A stretch of 13,101 nt of DNA, from NCBI GenBank assembly GCA_031279925.1, contig JAITHQ010000142.1:1-13101 (forward strand). Reading direction: 5' to 3'. Shown here piece by piece: positions 1-7,789 of this stretch (its first letter is position 1; the number at the start of each line of letters is the position of its first letter). Under the pieces are notes generated by a model that was given only the letters and a program-made list of their open reading frames with translations, was not told the origin of the DNA and ran no database searches. The position numbers were made by a program, and so were the translations under genes. This DNA comes from Treponema sp. (GTDB lineage Bacteria; Spirochaetota; Spirochaetia; Treponematales; Breznakiellaceae).

Positions 1-1221
1 GTGGAAACCGCGTTCAAGGCCGGTGCGTCGGGTGCTATGGTGGACGCCTCAAAACTTGAAAGCCTTGATGTGATAAAGATCGCCAAAGACATGGGGAAGG
101 AACTTGTCGTGGTGGACAATACCCTGCGGGGTTTGCAGGACGCCGCCCGAGTGTATCTGGAGCGGTTTCCCGGGCTTTTAAAAATCGGCATTACCGGCTC
201 GTCGGGAAAAACTACTACCAAGGAAATCGCCGCCGCCATTATCAGGGAAGAAAAAAACACGGTGATGAATCTGGGGAACCTCAATTCGGAGACTGGGCTG
301 CCCCTTTCGGCGTTTGAGGTCCGCTCCCACCACGAGGCGGGGATTTTTGAATTGGGCATGAACCGCAGGGGGGAAATCGCCGAACTCGCCGCGGTGCTGA
401 AACCAAACATCGCGCTTATTACCAACATAGGTTCCGCCCATATCGGAATTCTCGGCAGCAAACAGGCAATAGCTAAAGAGAAAAAAAATATTTTTTCACG
501 GTTTACCGGAAGCGAAATTGCCCTGATTCCGGAGGATGACGAATACCGGGATTTTCTTGCCGAAGGAATAACAGGGCAGGTTCGTTTCTATGGGCCAAAA
601 TCCTTTAAAGAACTGGGTGAAATAAAAGACATGGGCCTTGAGGGGAGCCGGATAGTCTGGGAAGGGGAGCGTATTCATTTTGGTCTGCCCGGACGGCACA
701 GTCTTGCCGACGCTTTGGCTGCCCTTGCCATTGCACGGGAGATACCCCTTAGCCGCAATGCGGTAAAGCGGGGGCTGGAATCGGCGCGGCCCCTTTTTGG
801 CAGGGGGGAGATTATCCGGGGAAGGACAACGGTGATCCGTGACTGTTACAACGCCAACCCCGAATCCATTGACTGCGCCCTGGATTTCTGCGACGGCCTT
901 GACTGGCAGGGCCGGCGGATATACGTAATCGGCGACATGCTGGAACTGGGGGAGAATTCCCCCGCCGCCCATGAACGCATAGGGCGGCGGCTGTACGCTT
1001 CCAGGGCGGACATGGTTTTTCTGTATGGAAAGGAAACCGCCGCTGCCAAAGCCTTTATGCAAGACCGGCCATTTTTCCATTTTTCCGATATGGGCGAACT
1101 GGGCCGCGCCCTGGACGGGTTTGTCCAAAGCGGGGATCTGGTTCTGCTTAAGGGATCGCGGCGCTGCGCGCTGGAACAGTTAAGCGCTATGCTTGCCGGT
1201 TCAAACGGGGGGGCTGCCTGA
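1..1221 (+). CDS. murF: MurF, UDP-MurNAc-tripeptide:D-Ala-D-Ala ligase (5' end outside window)
   Basis: This enzyme adds the D-Ala-D-Ala dipeptide to UDP-MurNAc-tripeptide using ATP, the last cytoplasmic muropeptide step. Counting from base 1, the Mur-ligase ATP loop GITGSSGKTT is at residues 63-72. It is followed by FELGMNRRGEI, ITNIGSAHIGILGS with a nearby AKEK lysine (the family's carbamoylated lysine region), CYNANPESID, GDMLELGE and LLKGSRR, all in MurF order. About 400 residues are present against roughly 450 in the family. What is missing is the start of the N-terminal substrate domain, so the frame is open at the window edge and the GTG at base 1 is probably an internal valine codon. 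The stop overlaps the mraY start by one base (TGATG), implying co-transcription and coupled translation. MurF is favoured over MurE and MurC because of the YNANP motif and the mraY neighbour. Confidence 0.95.
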   Translation: METAFKAGASGAMVDASKLESLDVIKIAKDMGKELVVVDNTLRGLQDAARVYLERFPGLLKIGITGSSGKTTTKEIAAAIIREEKNTVMNLGNLNSETGLPLSAFEVRSHHEAGIFELGMNRRGEIAELAAVLKPNIALITNIGSAHIGILGSKQAIAKEKKNIFSRFTGSEIALIPEDDEYRDFLAEGITGQVRFYGPKSFKELGEIKDMGLEGSRIVWEGERIHFGLPGRHSLADALAALAIAREIPLSRNAVKRGLESARPLFGRGEIIRGRTTVIRDCYNANPESIDCALDFCDGLDWQGRRIYVIGDMLELGENSPAAHERIGRRLYASRADMVFLYGKETAAAKAFMQDRPFFHFSDMGELGRALDGFVQSGDLVLLKGSRRCALEQLSAMLAGSNGGAA

Positions 1222-2300
1222 TGTTTTTGGAATTTATCTACCCCCTGGTAAAGTACTTTACCCCCTTCAACGTGTTTCTGTACCTTACCTTTCGGGGCGC
1301 TTATGCGGCGCTGACCACGCTCCTTTTGTGTTTTTTGTTCGGCGGCAGGATTATTGAATCGCTCAAGGGCCTTAAGATAGGGCAGTCTGTCCGCAACGAC
1401 GGCCCGGCAAGCCACATGGTAAAGACCGGAACGCCGACTATGGGCGGCCTGTTTATCATTTTCTCGGTGGTGGTTTCCATGCTGCTGTGGGGGGATTTGA
1501 GCAGTAAAACGATCTGGCTTACCCTTTGTTCCTTTACCGCCTTTGGCGCCATCGGCTTTATTGATGATTACCTTAAGGTGCGCCGGCATAATTCGGCGGG
1601 GCTTCCGGCCTGGGGTAAACTGGCCGGGCAGTTTGCCGTGGCTTTTTTGGTAGTATTGATTCTGTACTTTACAGGCGGCGAGGAAACCACGGCCCTGTAT
1701 ATCCCCTTCTTCAAGAATCCGCTTGTTGATATGGGGCCGCTGTGGATACCGTTTGGAGTGCTGCTTGTCGTAGGCGAATCCAACGCGGTAAATTTTTCCG
1801 ACGGCCTTGATGGATTATTGGCGGGGCTTTTAATTTTGGTATTTATTACCCTGGCGATTCTTACCTACATCAGCGGACGAACCGATTATTCGGCCTACCT
1901 TGGAATACCCTATATTCCGGGCGCGGGGGAACTTACCGTATTTTGCCTTGCCGCCGCCGGGGCCTGCATCGGCTTTCTTTGGTTTAACGCCCATCCCGCC
2001 GAAGTTTTTATGGGGGATGTGGGCAGCCTTTCCCTGGGCGGGGTGATTGCGGTAATATCCCTTATTATCAAAAAGGAATTACTGATCCTCGTTATCGGCG
2101 GGGTATTTGTGCTGGAAATCGCTTCGGTTATTATCCAGGTTGTATCGTTTAAACTCAGGAAGAGGCGGGTGTTCAAAATGGCGCCGCTTCATCATCACTT
2201 TGAACTATCAGGATGGCCGGAGACCAAGGTGGTAATCCGCTTCTGGATACTGGGCGGGCTTTTTGCCATTATCGCCCTTTCAACATTGAAGATACAGTAA
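1221..2300 (+). CDS. mraY: MraY, phospho-MurNAc-pentapeptide transferase (lipid I synthase)
   Basis: This integral inner-membrane enzyme transfers phospho-MurNAc-pentapeptide from UDP to undecaprenyl phosphate, making lipid I. The 359-residue length is normal for the family, and about ten hydrophobic segments are visible. Signature motifs appear in order: GTPTMGGL at 70-77, the aspartate pair in FIDDYLK (D115, D116), NFSDGLDGL at 191-199, FMGDVGSL with D266, and the HHH motif in APLHHHFEL at 324-326. These match the catalytic and Mg/nucleoside-binding residues known for the family. The ATG overlaps the murF stop by one base, and a G-rich run just upstream can serve as ribosome-binding site. 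It acts on the product of MurF next door, and ftsW follows after seven bases. Nothing looks damaged. Confidence 0.97.
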   Translation: MFLEFIYPLVKYFTPFNVFLYLTFRGAYAALTTLLLCFLFGGRIIESLKGLKIGQSVRNDGPASHMVKTGTPTMGGLFIIFSVVVSMLLWGDLSSKTIWLTLCSFTAFGAIGFIDDYLKVRRHNSAGLPAWGKLAGQFAVAFLVVLILYFTGGEETTALYIPFFKNPLVDMGPLWIPFGVLLVVGESNAVNFSDGLDGLLAGLLILVFITLAILTYISGRTDYSAYLGIPYIPGAGELTVFCLAAAGACIGFLWFNAHPAEVFMGDVGSLSLGGVIAVISLIIKKELLILVIGGVFVLEIASVIIQVVSFKLRKRRVFKMAPLHHHFELSGWPETKVVIRFWILGGLFAIIALSTLKIQ

Positions 2301-2307
2301 GGACGCT

Positions 2308-3477
2308 ATGAATTATTTTGCATCTGAACGGATGAGTATAACCCTTAGAAGTGACCATATTCTCAGCGCCAGCGTTTTCCTGCTGACAGGCATGGGTATA
2401 GTAACCCTTTACTCGTCTTCGTTTGCCTTTGCCGAACGGTTCTTTAACAACAGTTTCTATTTTGTTTCCCGCCAGCTTTTAATGGGCGCAGCGGGAATCG
2501 TTTTTTTCATTATTGCGGGAAGGATCAATTTTGGCCTTGTAAGAAAATTGATTAAGCCCCTGATGGCTGTCGCGGCCATTCTGTGCATCCTTACATTTAT
2601 TCCCGGCATCGGTGTGACGCGTAACGGCGCGACCCGCTGGATCAAGATAGGCTCCTGGACGTACCAGCCCTCCGAACTGGTGAAGCTGGCCCTTCCCATT
2701 TATCTGGCCCATATTTTTGACAAGAAAAAAGAGAATCTTGATACTTTAAGTACCGGTATTCTGCCGCCGGTACTGCTTACCGCCCTTTTTTTTACGCTTA
2801 TTTACTGGCAGAATAATTTTTCCACAGCGGTTTTTATCGCGGTAAACGCCCTGGCGGTTTTTTTTATCGCGGGGATTCGCCTGCGTTATTTCAGCATGGC
2901 TACGATTATTTTTCTGCCTGTTTCGGTCCTGTTGATCCTTACCAGGGAACACCGGGTCAGGCGGATTGTCAGTTTTGTAAACCCGGAATGGGATCCCCGG
3001 GGCGCGGGGTATCACGCCCGTTCCAGCCTGCTTACCGTTATATCAGGCGGCTTCTGGGGAAAGGGAATAGGGCAGGGGACGCGCAAAATTGCCAGTGTGC
3101 CGGAAATTCAGTCAGACTTTATCTTTTCCGCCTTTGCCGAGGAATCGGGCTTTCTGGGAGTGCTGCTTTTTTTTATCCTTTTTGGTGTTTTTGCGTATCA
3201 AGGCTACCGGGCCTCGCGGCGAAGCGAAACGGTATTTGGCCAGCTTCTGGCTTTTGGCCTGGTTACCATGATTGTCTCGCAGACACTGCTTAACATCGCG
3301 GTAGTAGCCGGCGTGGTTCCTGTTACCGGGGTTCCCTTGCCCTTTTTCTCCGCCGGCGGTTCTTCCCTGGCGACTGTTCTTGTCGCCGCCGGACTCATTG
3401 CAAACGTAAGCAGGCGGAACATTTTCCCGGGGGAGGGTAGGAGCTATATCGGATTGGAGGAACAGGATGTCCGGTGA
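2308..3477 (+). CDS. ftsW: FtsW, SEDS-family septal peptidoglycan glycosyltransferase
   Basis: This polytopic SEDS protein polymerises lipid II at the division septum, working with a class B penicillin-binding protein. The 389 residues include about ten membrane segments. Family motifs are NGATRWIKIG (106-115), QPSELVKLA (120-128), a loop RVRRIVSFVNP, then GKGIGQG and SVPEIQSDFIFSAFAEESG. D270 there aligns with the catalytic aspartate region of SEDS proteins. GVPLPFFSAGGSS (341-353) closes the core. The usual acidic motif (E/Q)PDxGT appears to read QNNFST at 168-173. SEDS paralogues FtsW and RodA are hard to separate by sequence alone. FtsW is chosen because of the ftsQ-ftsA-ftsZ neighbours. 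TAAGGA at the mraY stop gives a ribosome-binding site four bases before this ATG. A second ATG at codon 9 is possible but has a poorer upstream site. Confidence 0.93.
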   Translation: MNYFASERMSITLRSDHILSASVFLLTGMGIVTLYSSSFAFAERFFNNSFYFVSRQLLMGAAGIVFFIIAGRINFGLVRKLIKPLMAVAAILCILTFIPGIGVTRNGATRWIKIGSWTYQPSELVKLALPIYLAHIFDKKKENLDTLSTGILPPVLLTALFFTLIYWQNNFSTAVFIAVNALAVFFIAGIRLRYFSMATIIFLPVSVLLILTREHRVRRIVSFVNPEWDPRGAGYHARSSLLTVISGGFWGKGIGQGTRKIASVPEIQSDFIFSAFAEESGFLGVLLFFILFGVFAYQGYRASRRSETVFGQLLAFGLVTMIVSQTLLNIAVVAGVVPVTGVPLPFFSAGGSSLATVLVAAGLIANVSRRNIFPGEGRSYIGLEEQDVR

Positions 3478-4312
3478 TTTTATGTATTCCGCGGAAGTGG
3501 AAATGGAAGATATACCGGTAAAACCCGCCGCCTCTGTAAAAATAGAAAAGGGCCTTAAGCGGCTGCTGATTCTTGCGGGGATTATTCTGGGCGGGGAATG
3601 TATCTGGCTTTTTGGCGTTAGTCCCTGCATACCGCTGTCAACTGTGGAAGTCAAGGGGTTTCCCGGTTTCGAGAAAACGGAAGCCCTGGCTTTTGCCGGT
3701 ATTGGCGAGGGGGCTTCTTTTGTGTCGGTTAACGCGGGGGAAGCGGAAAAAATTCTTCTGGGGCATTACCTTGTGGAATCGGCGAAGGTGTTAAAGCGTT
3801 TCCCGGACAGGCTTTCGATATTTCTTGAACCCCGCCGGGCGATTGGCCTTTCTCTGGTAGACATTCAGGGCAGGCTGCTGCCGGTGTATTTTGACAAGCA
3901 CGGCGTGATATTCAGAATTGGAAACGGAAAGGGAGACGCGCCGCCGTACCTGCCGGTTATTTCGGGGATCCTTATTGAACAGCCGGTTCTGGGTATGCAT
4001 CTTCCGGCGGCGCTTACGCCCCTGTTTGCGGAACTGGGCAAAATTGCCGATGAAAGCCCGGAACTTTTGGGAGCGATTTCGGAGATTCAGATTGTACGCA
4101 AGCCGTTTGATGGATTTGACCTTGTGCTGTATCCGATCCATAATCCCATACGGGTTAGGATGGGAAGCAGCATTAATCAGGAAACCCTTCGGTATGTACT
4201 GCTCATGCTCGATGTGTTTAAGTCTGGAAACTCCGCTTCCCTTCCTGAGGAAATTGATTTTAGATCGGGTATGGGAGCATATAAAGTAAAGGAGGCCCCT
4301 TCTGGTGAATGA
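3467..4312 (+). CDS. ftsQ: FtsQ/DivIB-type cell-division protein with POTRA domain
   Basis: This bitopic divisome scaffold links early and late division proteins through its extracytoplasmic domains. The 281 residues show a short cytoplasmic tail (1-30), a single membrane helix (about 31-50) and a POTRA-like domain (about 56-125) starting PLSTVEVKGF and including KVLKRFPDRLSIFLEPRRAI, the typical strand pattern of FtsQ. A beta-rich region follows (DIQGRLLPVYFDKHGVIF). Sequence conservation in this family is low, so the call relies on topology, POTRA pattern and position between ftsW and ftsA. The ATG lies six bases after GGAGG and overlaps the ftsW end by 11 bases, so translation is probably coupled. 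No frameshift or truncation is seen. FtsL and FtsB, its usual partners, are not encoded in this window. Confidence 0.9.
   Translation: MSGDFMYSAEVEMEDIPVKPAASVKIEKGLKRLLILAGIILGGECIWLFGVSPCIPLSTVEVKGFPGFEKTEALAFAGIGEGASFVSVNAGEAEKILLGHYLVESAKVLKRFPDRLSIFLEPRRAIGLSLVDIQGRLLPVYFDKHGVIFRIGNGKGDAPPYLPVISGILIEQPVLGMHLPAALTPLFAELGKIADESPELLGAISEIQIVRKPFDGFDLVLYPIHNPIRVRMGSSINQETLRYVLLMLDVFKSGNSASLPEEIDFRSGMGAYKVKEAPSGE
4288..4295 (+). promoter_or_regulatory. Strong ribosome-binding site setting the GTG start of ftsA
   Basis: AAAGGAGG lies inside the end of ftsQ, nine bases before the GTG at 4305. The nearby ATG at 4309 is in another frame and meets a stop after three codons. The GTG is therefore the start that yields FtsA, eight bases before the ftsQ gene ends. 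Confidence 0.75.
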
Positions 4313-5576
4313 TCAATTAGTTGTCGGCCTCGATATAGGAACGACAAAGGTCTGCGCCGTAATCGGCGAGCGTACCGAACAGGGAATACTTGAGATCACC
4401 GGCGTGGGGATTCGTCCCTCGACGGGTTTACGAAAAGGCGTTGTGGTCAATATCGAGGCCACCCTTAAAGCCGTTTCCGAGGCCATAGAGGCTGCTGAAA
4501 TGATGAGCGGACGGGAAGTGCACGAGTGCTGGACCGGAATCGGCGGCAGCCACATCGAGGGAATCAACTCCCGTGGGGTGGTGGCGATTACCGGGAAAAA
4601 ACGGGAAAACAGGGAGATTGGGCCTGAGGATATTGCCCGCGTTATCGAGGCGGCCCGTGCGGTGGTGATCCCCATGGACCGGCAGATACTTGAAGTGATC
4701 CCCCAATCCTATATCGTTGACGATCAGAAAGGGATACGCGATCCCCTGGATATGATGGGGGTGCGCCTTGAATCGGAGGTACATATCATTACCTGTTCGG
4801 TTACCAGCGCCCAAAACCTTGTCAAGTGCGTTAACCGGGCGGGATTCAGGGTTACCGATATGGTTCTTCAGTCTTTGGCCGCCGGGCGTTCCGTGCTGAG
4901 TCAGGAGGAAAAGGAACTGGGGGTTGCCCTTATCGATCTGGGCGGGGGAACCACCGATGTGCTGGTATATTCGGACGGCGCTCCGTATTCAACTTTTACC
5001 ATTCCCGTTGGAGGCGTCGAGGTAACCCGTGATATTTCCAGTATCAAAAATATCTCCGTTGAGACTGCGGAAAAGATAAAACTTGAATCGGCGTGCTGCT
5101 GGGATCCCCTGCTTGAGCGGGACGAGGATATTATTGTACCCGGGGTGGGCGGAAGGCCGCCTTTGCCTATTCCCCGCTCGCATATTCTTGCCATTGTCAA
5201 GCCAAGAATGGAAGAAATTTTCGAGATGGTAAAGGAAAAGCTGGAACGTTTAAGCCTTTCCCGGCCTCTGGGCGGCGGCGTTGTGCTGACAGGCGGCGGA
5301 GCGGTATTGGCCGGGGCCATCGAGTTGGCAGGTGAAATTCTCAATCTGCCGGTCCGGCTGGGGGTTCCCATCCGGTTTCCGGGGCTGGGCGGCCTGGTGG
5401 AAGAGTACCGTGATCCTGTCTATGCGACCGCCATAGGGCTGGTGCTTGAGGGGAACGACCGGGAAACCAAAGTGGTTCCTGAACGGAAAGCCGAATCCCG
5501 GCAGGCGGAGAAGAAGGGCCTGCTCGCAAGGCCGGTAACATGGCTTAAAAATTGGTTCAAAAATGAATTTTTTTAG
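4305..5576 (+). CDS. ftsA: FtsA, actin-like cell-division ATPase and FtsZ membrane anchor
   Basis: FtsA tethers FtsZ filaments to the cytoplasmic membrane and recruits later division proteins. The 423 residues follow the actin/Hsp70 fold: phosphate loop 1 VGLDIGTTKVCAVIG (7-21), the FtsA-specific 1C region (about 73-165, with GIGGSHIEGINSRG), phosphate loop 2 ALIDLGGGTTDVLVY (208-222), and adenosine motif GGGVVLTGGGAVL (323-335). The C-terminus carries a basic linker and then an amphipathic helix, PVTWLKNWFKNEFF (410-423), as expected for the membrane-targeting sequence. MreB and DnaK are excluded by the 1C region and by the tail. The start is a GTG overlapping the ftsQ end by eight bases. 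The gene sits directly before ftsZ, the standard arrangement, separated by 55 bases containing a small hairpin. Confidence 0.97.
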   Translation: MNDQLVVGLDIGTTKVCAVIGERTEQGILEITGVGIRPSTGLRKGVVVNIEATLKAVSEAIEAAEMMSGREVHECWTGIGGSHIEGINSRGVVAITGKKRENREIGPEDIARVIEAARAVVIPMDRQILEVIPQSYIVDDQKGIRDPLDMMGVRLESEVHIITCSVTSAQNLVKCVNRAGFRVTDMVLQSLAAGRSVLSQEEKELGVALIDLGGGTTDVLVYSDGAPYSTFTIPVGGVEVTRDISSIKNISVETAEKIKLESACCWDPLLERDEDIIVPGVGGRPPLPIPRSHILAIVKPRMEEIFEMVKEKLERLSLSRPLGGGVVLTGGGAVLAGAIELAGEILNLPVRLGVPIRFPGLGGLVEEYRDPVYATAIGLVLEGNDRETKVVPERKAESRQAEKKGLLARPVTWLKNWFKNEFF

Positions 5577-5594
5577 AAGACGCCTGGCGTCTTT
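5577..5594 (+). terminator. Small hairpin between ftsA and ftsZ, possible attenuator or processing site
   Basis: Immediately after the ftsA stop, AAGACGC (5577-5583) pairs with GCGTCTT (5587-5593) around a three-base loop. Only TTT follows before A-rich sequence, so this would be a weak intrinsic terminator. It could lower read-through, mark an RNA cleavage site, or adjust the ftsA:ftsZ ratio. I see no convincing promoter in the remaining bases to 5631, and a good ribosome-binding site (GGGAGG, 5619-5624) precedes the ftsZ ATG by seven bases. Confidence 0.4.
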
Positions 5595-5631
5595 AAAACA
5601 TAAAAAGTAGAGCAAACAGGGAGGAACTAAA

Positions 5632-6843
5632 ATGGAAATTTTCGCGGTACGAGAGGAGGATACGGTCGTAACTTTTTTGCCGCCGGACGAACCGGTTCCG
5701 GCGCTTATCAAGGTGATCGGCGCGGGCGGCGGCGGCTCAAATGCGGTGAATCGCATGATGGCAAGCGGCCTCTCCGGGGTTCAGTTTATAGCGGTAAACA
5801 CCGATGTACAGGACCTTCGCAACAAAAGCAGGGCGCAGACCAAACTCCAGATTGGCAGTAAACTTACCGGGGGAAGGGGCGCGGGCGGCAAGCCCGACAT
5901 TGGGGAAAAAGCGGCCAACGAGGATCAGGAACTTATTGCCGAAACCCTGCGGGATGCGGACATGGTGTTTGTTACCGCCGGTATGGGCGGCGGTACGGGT
6001 ACCGGCTGCGCCCCGATAATCGCTAAAATCGCCAAGGAGCAGGGCGCGCTTACCGTCGGCGTGGTAACCAAACCTTTTGACTACGAAGGCCGCTATAAAA
6101 TGAAGCTCGCCGAGGAAGGGATCAAAAAACTGCGTGAATCGGTGGATACCCTCATCGTTATCCCCAATCAGCATCTTTTTAAACTGGTAGAACGGAGTAC
6201 CCCCCTGAATCAGGCGTATCTTATGGCCGATGATGTGCTGCGCCAGGGGGTGCAGGGCATTTCAGACCTTATCACCAAGACCGGAATCATCAATACCGAT
6301 TTTGCCGATGTACGGGAAACGATGAAAGGGCAGGGGGACGCCCTTATGGGCATCGGCTTTGGCAGCGGAGACGCCCGTGCCAAGGACGCCGCTGTCGGCG
6401 CTATTGATAATCCCCTTTTGGAAGATACTTCAATTGACGGGGCTACCCGGATACTGGTAAATATTACCGGCCCGGAGGATATTTCCCTGGTGGAGATTAA
6501 CGAAGCGATGGAGATTATCAAGGCAAAGGCCGATCCCGAGGTGGAAATCATTCACGGGGTACGGTTTGATCCTGAACTGGGGAACAATGTCCGGGTGACG
6601 GTTATTGCCACCGGGTTTCAAAACAGGACCTCGAATGTCAAGAGCGCCGATATTATTACCAGTTCTGAATTTGAACGGATGAAGGATAAGGTAAACCGGG
6701 TTCGTACGGATAATGGGGGCTTCCTTAAGCAGCGGAACAATTACGAGGAAGACCTGGAAGTTCCAACCGCGATCAGGAAGGGCTTTGGAACGGATTTTGG
6801 TGAAAGGCAGGAAAAATCTACCTCCTATGGAAGAGACGCCTGA
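5632..6843 (+). CDS. ftsZ: FtsZ, tubulin-like GTPase of the division ring
   Basis: FtsZ polymerises with GTP into the cytokinetic ring. The 403 residues contain the nucleotide-binding start [14 protein letters not shown] (27-40), NTD at 56-58, the tubulin signature GGGTGTG at 119-125, and the T7 synergy loop NTDFADV at 221-227, whose aspartates complete the GTPase site of the next subunit. The core ends near residue 329. A 44-residue linker follows, then [10 protein letters not shown] (374-383), which resembles the conserved C-terminal peptide that binds FtsA but departs from the usual PxFL core. A further 20 residues follow. The loop normally reading GLGAGxxP is GRGAGGKP (81-88). A short N-terminal extension of about 24 residues precedes the fold. 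ATG with GGGAGG seven bases upstream is the clear start. The last 17 bases overlap the next gene. Confidence 0.98.
   Translation: MEIFAVREEDTVVTFLPPDEPVPALIKVIGAGGGGSNAVNRMMASGLSGVQFIAVNTDVQDLRNKSRAQTKLQIGSKLTGGRGAGGKPDIGEKAANEDQELIAETLRDADMVFVTAGMGGGTGTGCAPIIAKIAKEQGALTVGVVTKPFDYEGRYKMKLAEEGIKKLRESVDTLIVIPNQHLFKLVERSTPLNQAYLMADDVLRQGVQGISDLITKTGIINTDFADVRETMKGQGDALMGIGFGSGDARAKDAAVGAIDNPLLEDTSIDGATRILVNITGPEDISLVEINEAMEIIKAKADPEVEIIHGVRFDPELGNNVRVTVIATGFQNRTSNVKSADIITSSEFERMKDKVNRVRTDNGGFLKQRNNYEEDLEVPTAIRKGFGTDFGERQEKSTSYGRDA
6805..6826 (+). promoter_or_regulatory. Possible ribosome-binding-site sequestering hairpin at the xer start
   Basis: The only Shine-Dalgarno-like sequence near the xer ATG (6827) is AGGCAGG at 6805-6811. 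The six bases directly before the ATG are CCTCCT (6821-6826). AGG/CCT and AGG/CCT can pair with one bulged C and a nine-base loop, hiding the site. Ribosomes finishing ftsZ, which terminates at 6843, would open it. This is a structural inference from complementarity only. Confidence 0.3.
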
Positions 6844-7789
6844 ATTGGAAAGCGCATCCCTGCTTGAAAAATTCTGTTCGCATCTGGTTGCGCAGGAGCG
6901 GCGCTCGCCCTTAACCGCCGATACCTACAAGCTCGAAATCCGCCGCTTTCTGCAATTTCTTGCGGCGGAAGGAATTGGGCTTACGGAAGCCGGTTCAGAA
7001 CAGGTTACCGCCTACCTTGCAAGGCGCAGGGACGAGGATCATATCGACGCGCGATCCACCGCAAAGGCAATTTCCTGCCTGCGTTCTTTTTTCCGCTTTA
7101 TCCTTGACGAGGGTATACGGAAAGATAACCCCGCCACGCTTCTTGAAAGCCCCCGCCGGCGTTTATCGCTGCCGGAAGTGATGGACAAAGAAACGGTGGA
7201 AAAGATTCTTGGCATGGTGGATATTGGCGGCCCTCTGGGCTTGCGAAACCGCGCAATATTCGAGATGATCTATTCGGCGGGTATACGGGTATCCGAAGCG
7301 GTGGGCCTTAATATCAGGGATGTTGATTTTAAGGAAGGGCTGGCAAAAGTCAAGGGAAAGGGAAGCCGGGAACGGCTTGTTGTTTTCGGTCCAGAGGCGG
7401 CGGCCTGGCTTAAACGCTATCTTGAGGAAGCGCGGCCACGGCTTGCGGGAAAGCGCGCTTTGGGAAGGCAAGGCCTGGCCCTCTTTATCGGAAAACGCGG
7501 GAAGCGGCTTTCAAGAAAGGGAATTTGGAAGCAGTATGTCCGTTACGCCGTTCTTGCGGGAAAAGGTTCCCGGCTGCATACCCTGCGGCATAGCTTTGCG
7601 ACCGCGCTTTTGGAAGGGGGCGCGGACCTAAGAACCGTGCAGACCCTTTTAGGCCACGCCGATCTGTCAACCACCCAGATATATACCCATGTGGATGTAA
7701 ATTTATTGCAGGAAAGCCACCGGAAGTTTTTACCAAAACTGAAGGAACTAGCCGCGGAAAACCGGGGAGACAAGCGAGTTAAGCAATGA
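6827..7789 (+). CDS. XerC/XerD-family tyrosine recombinase (first copy, probably XerD-type)
   Basis: A site-specific recombinase of the family that resolves chromosome dimers at dif. From ATG 6827 it has 320 residues, close to the usual 300. An N-terminal SAM-like DNA-binding domain (about 11-100) is followed by the catalytic domain with every expected active-site residue: R154 in AGIRVSE, K178 in KGKGSRER, H251 and R254 in [10 protein letters not shown]277 in [11 protein letters not shown], and nucleophile Y286 in YTHV. The frame is open back to 6713, inside ftsZ. ATG 6827 is preferred because LLEKF at residues 12-16 sits where Xer proteins normally begin, though GTG 6800 is possible. It overlaps ftsZ by 17 bases and the next gene by four (ATGA). 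A second Xer lies downstream of topA. That one has the more XerC-like tail, so this may be the XerD partner, but the subtype is uncertain. An unrelated phage integrase is unlikely given size and context. Confidence 0.92.
   Translation: MEETPELESASLLEKFCSHLVAQERRSPLTADTYKLEIRRFLQFLAAEGIGLTEAGSEQVTAYLARRRDEDHIDARSTAKAISCLRSFFRFILDEGIRKDNPATLLESPRRRLSLPEVMDKETVEKILGMVDIGGPLGLRNRAIFEMIYSAGIRVSEAVGLNIRDVDFKEGLAKVKGKGSRERLVVFGPEAAAWLKRYLEEARPRLAGKRALGRQGLALFIGKRGKRLSRKGIWKQYVRYAVLAGKGSRLHTLRHSFATALLEGGADLRTVQTLLGHADLSTTQIYTHVDVNLLQESHRKFLPKLKELAAENRGDKRVKQ

Noticed and set aside
1..3. GTG at base 1 as a true murF start
   Set aside because: The protein would lack about 50 residues of the N-terminal MurF domain and no upstream sequence is available; the frame is simply open at the edge.
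846..1589. 247-codon minus-strand open frame across murF and mraY
   Set aside because: It lies antisense to two clearly recognised genes, has no family motifs, and is explained by the codon bias of the opposite strand. Other long minus-strand frames (for example 496-1128, 9138-9701 and 11347-12090) were rejected for the same reason.
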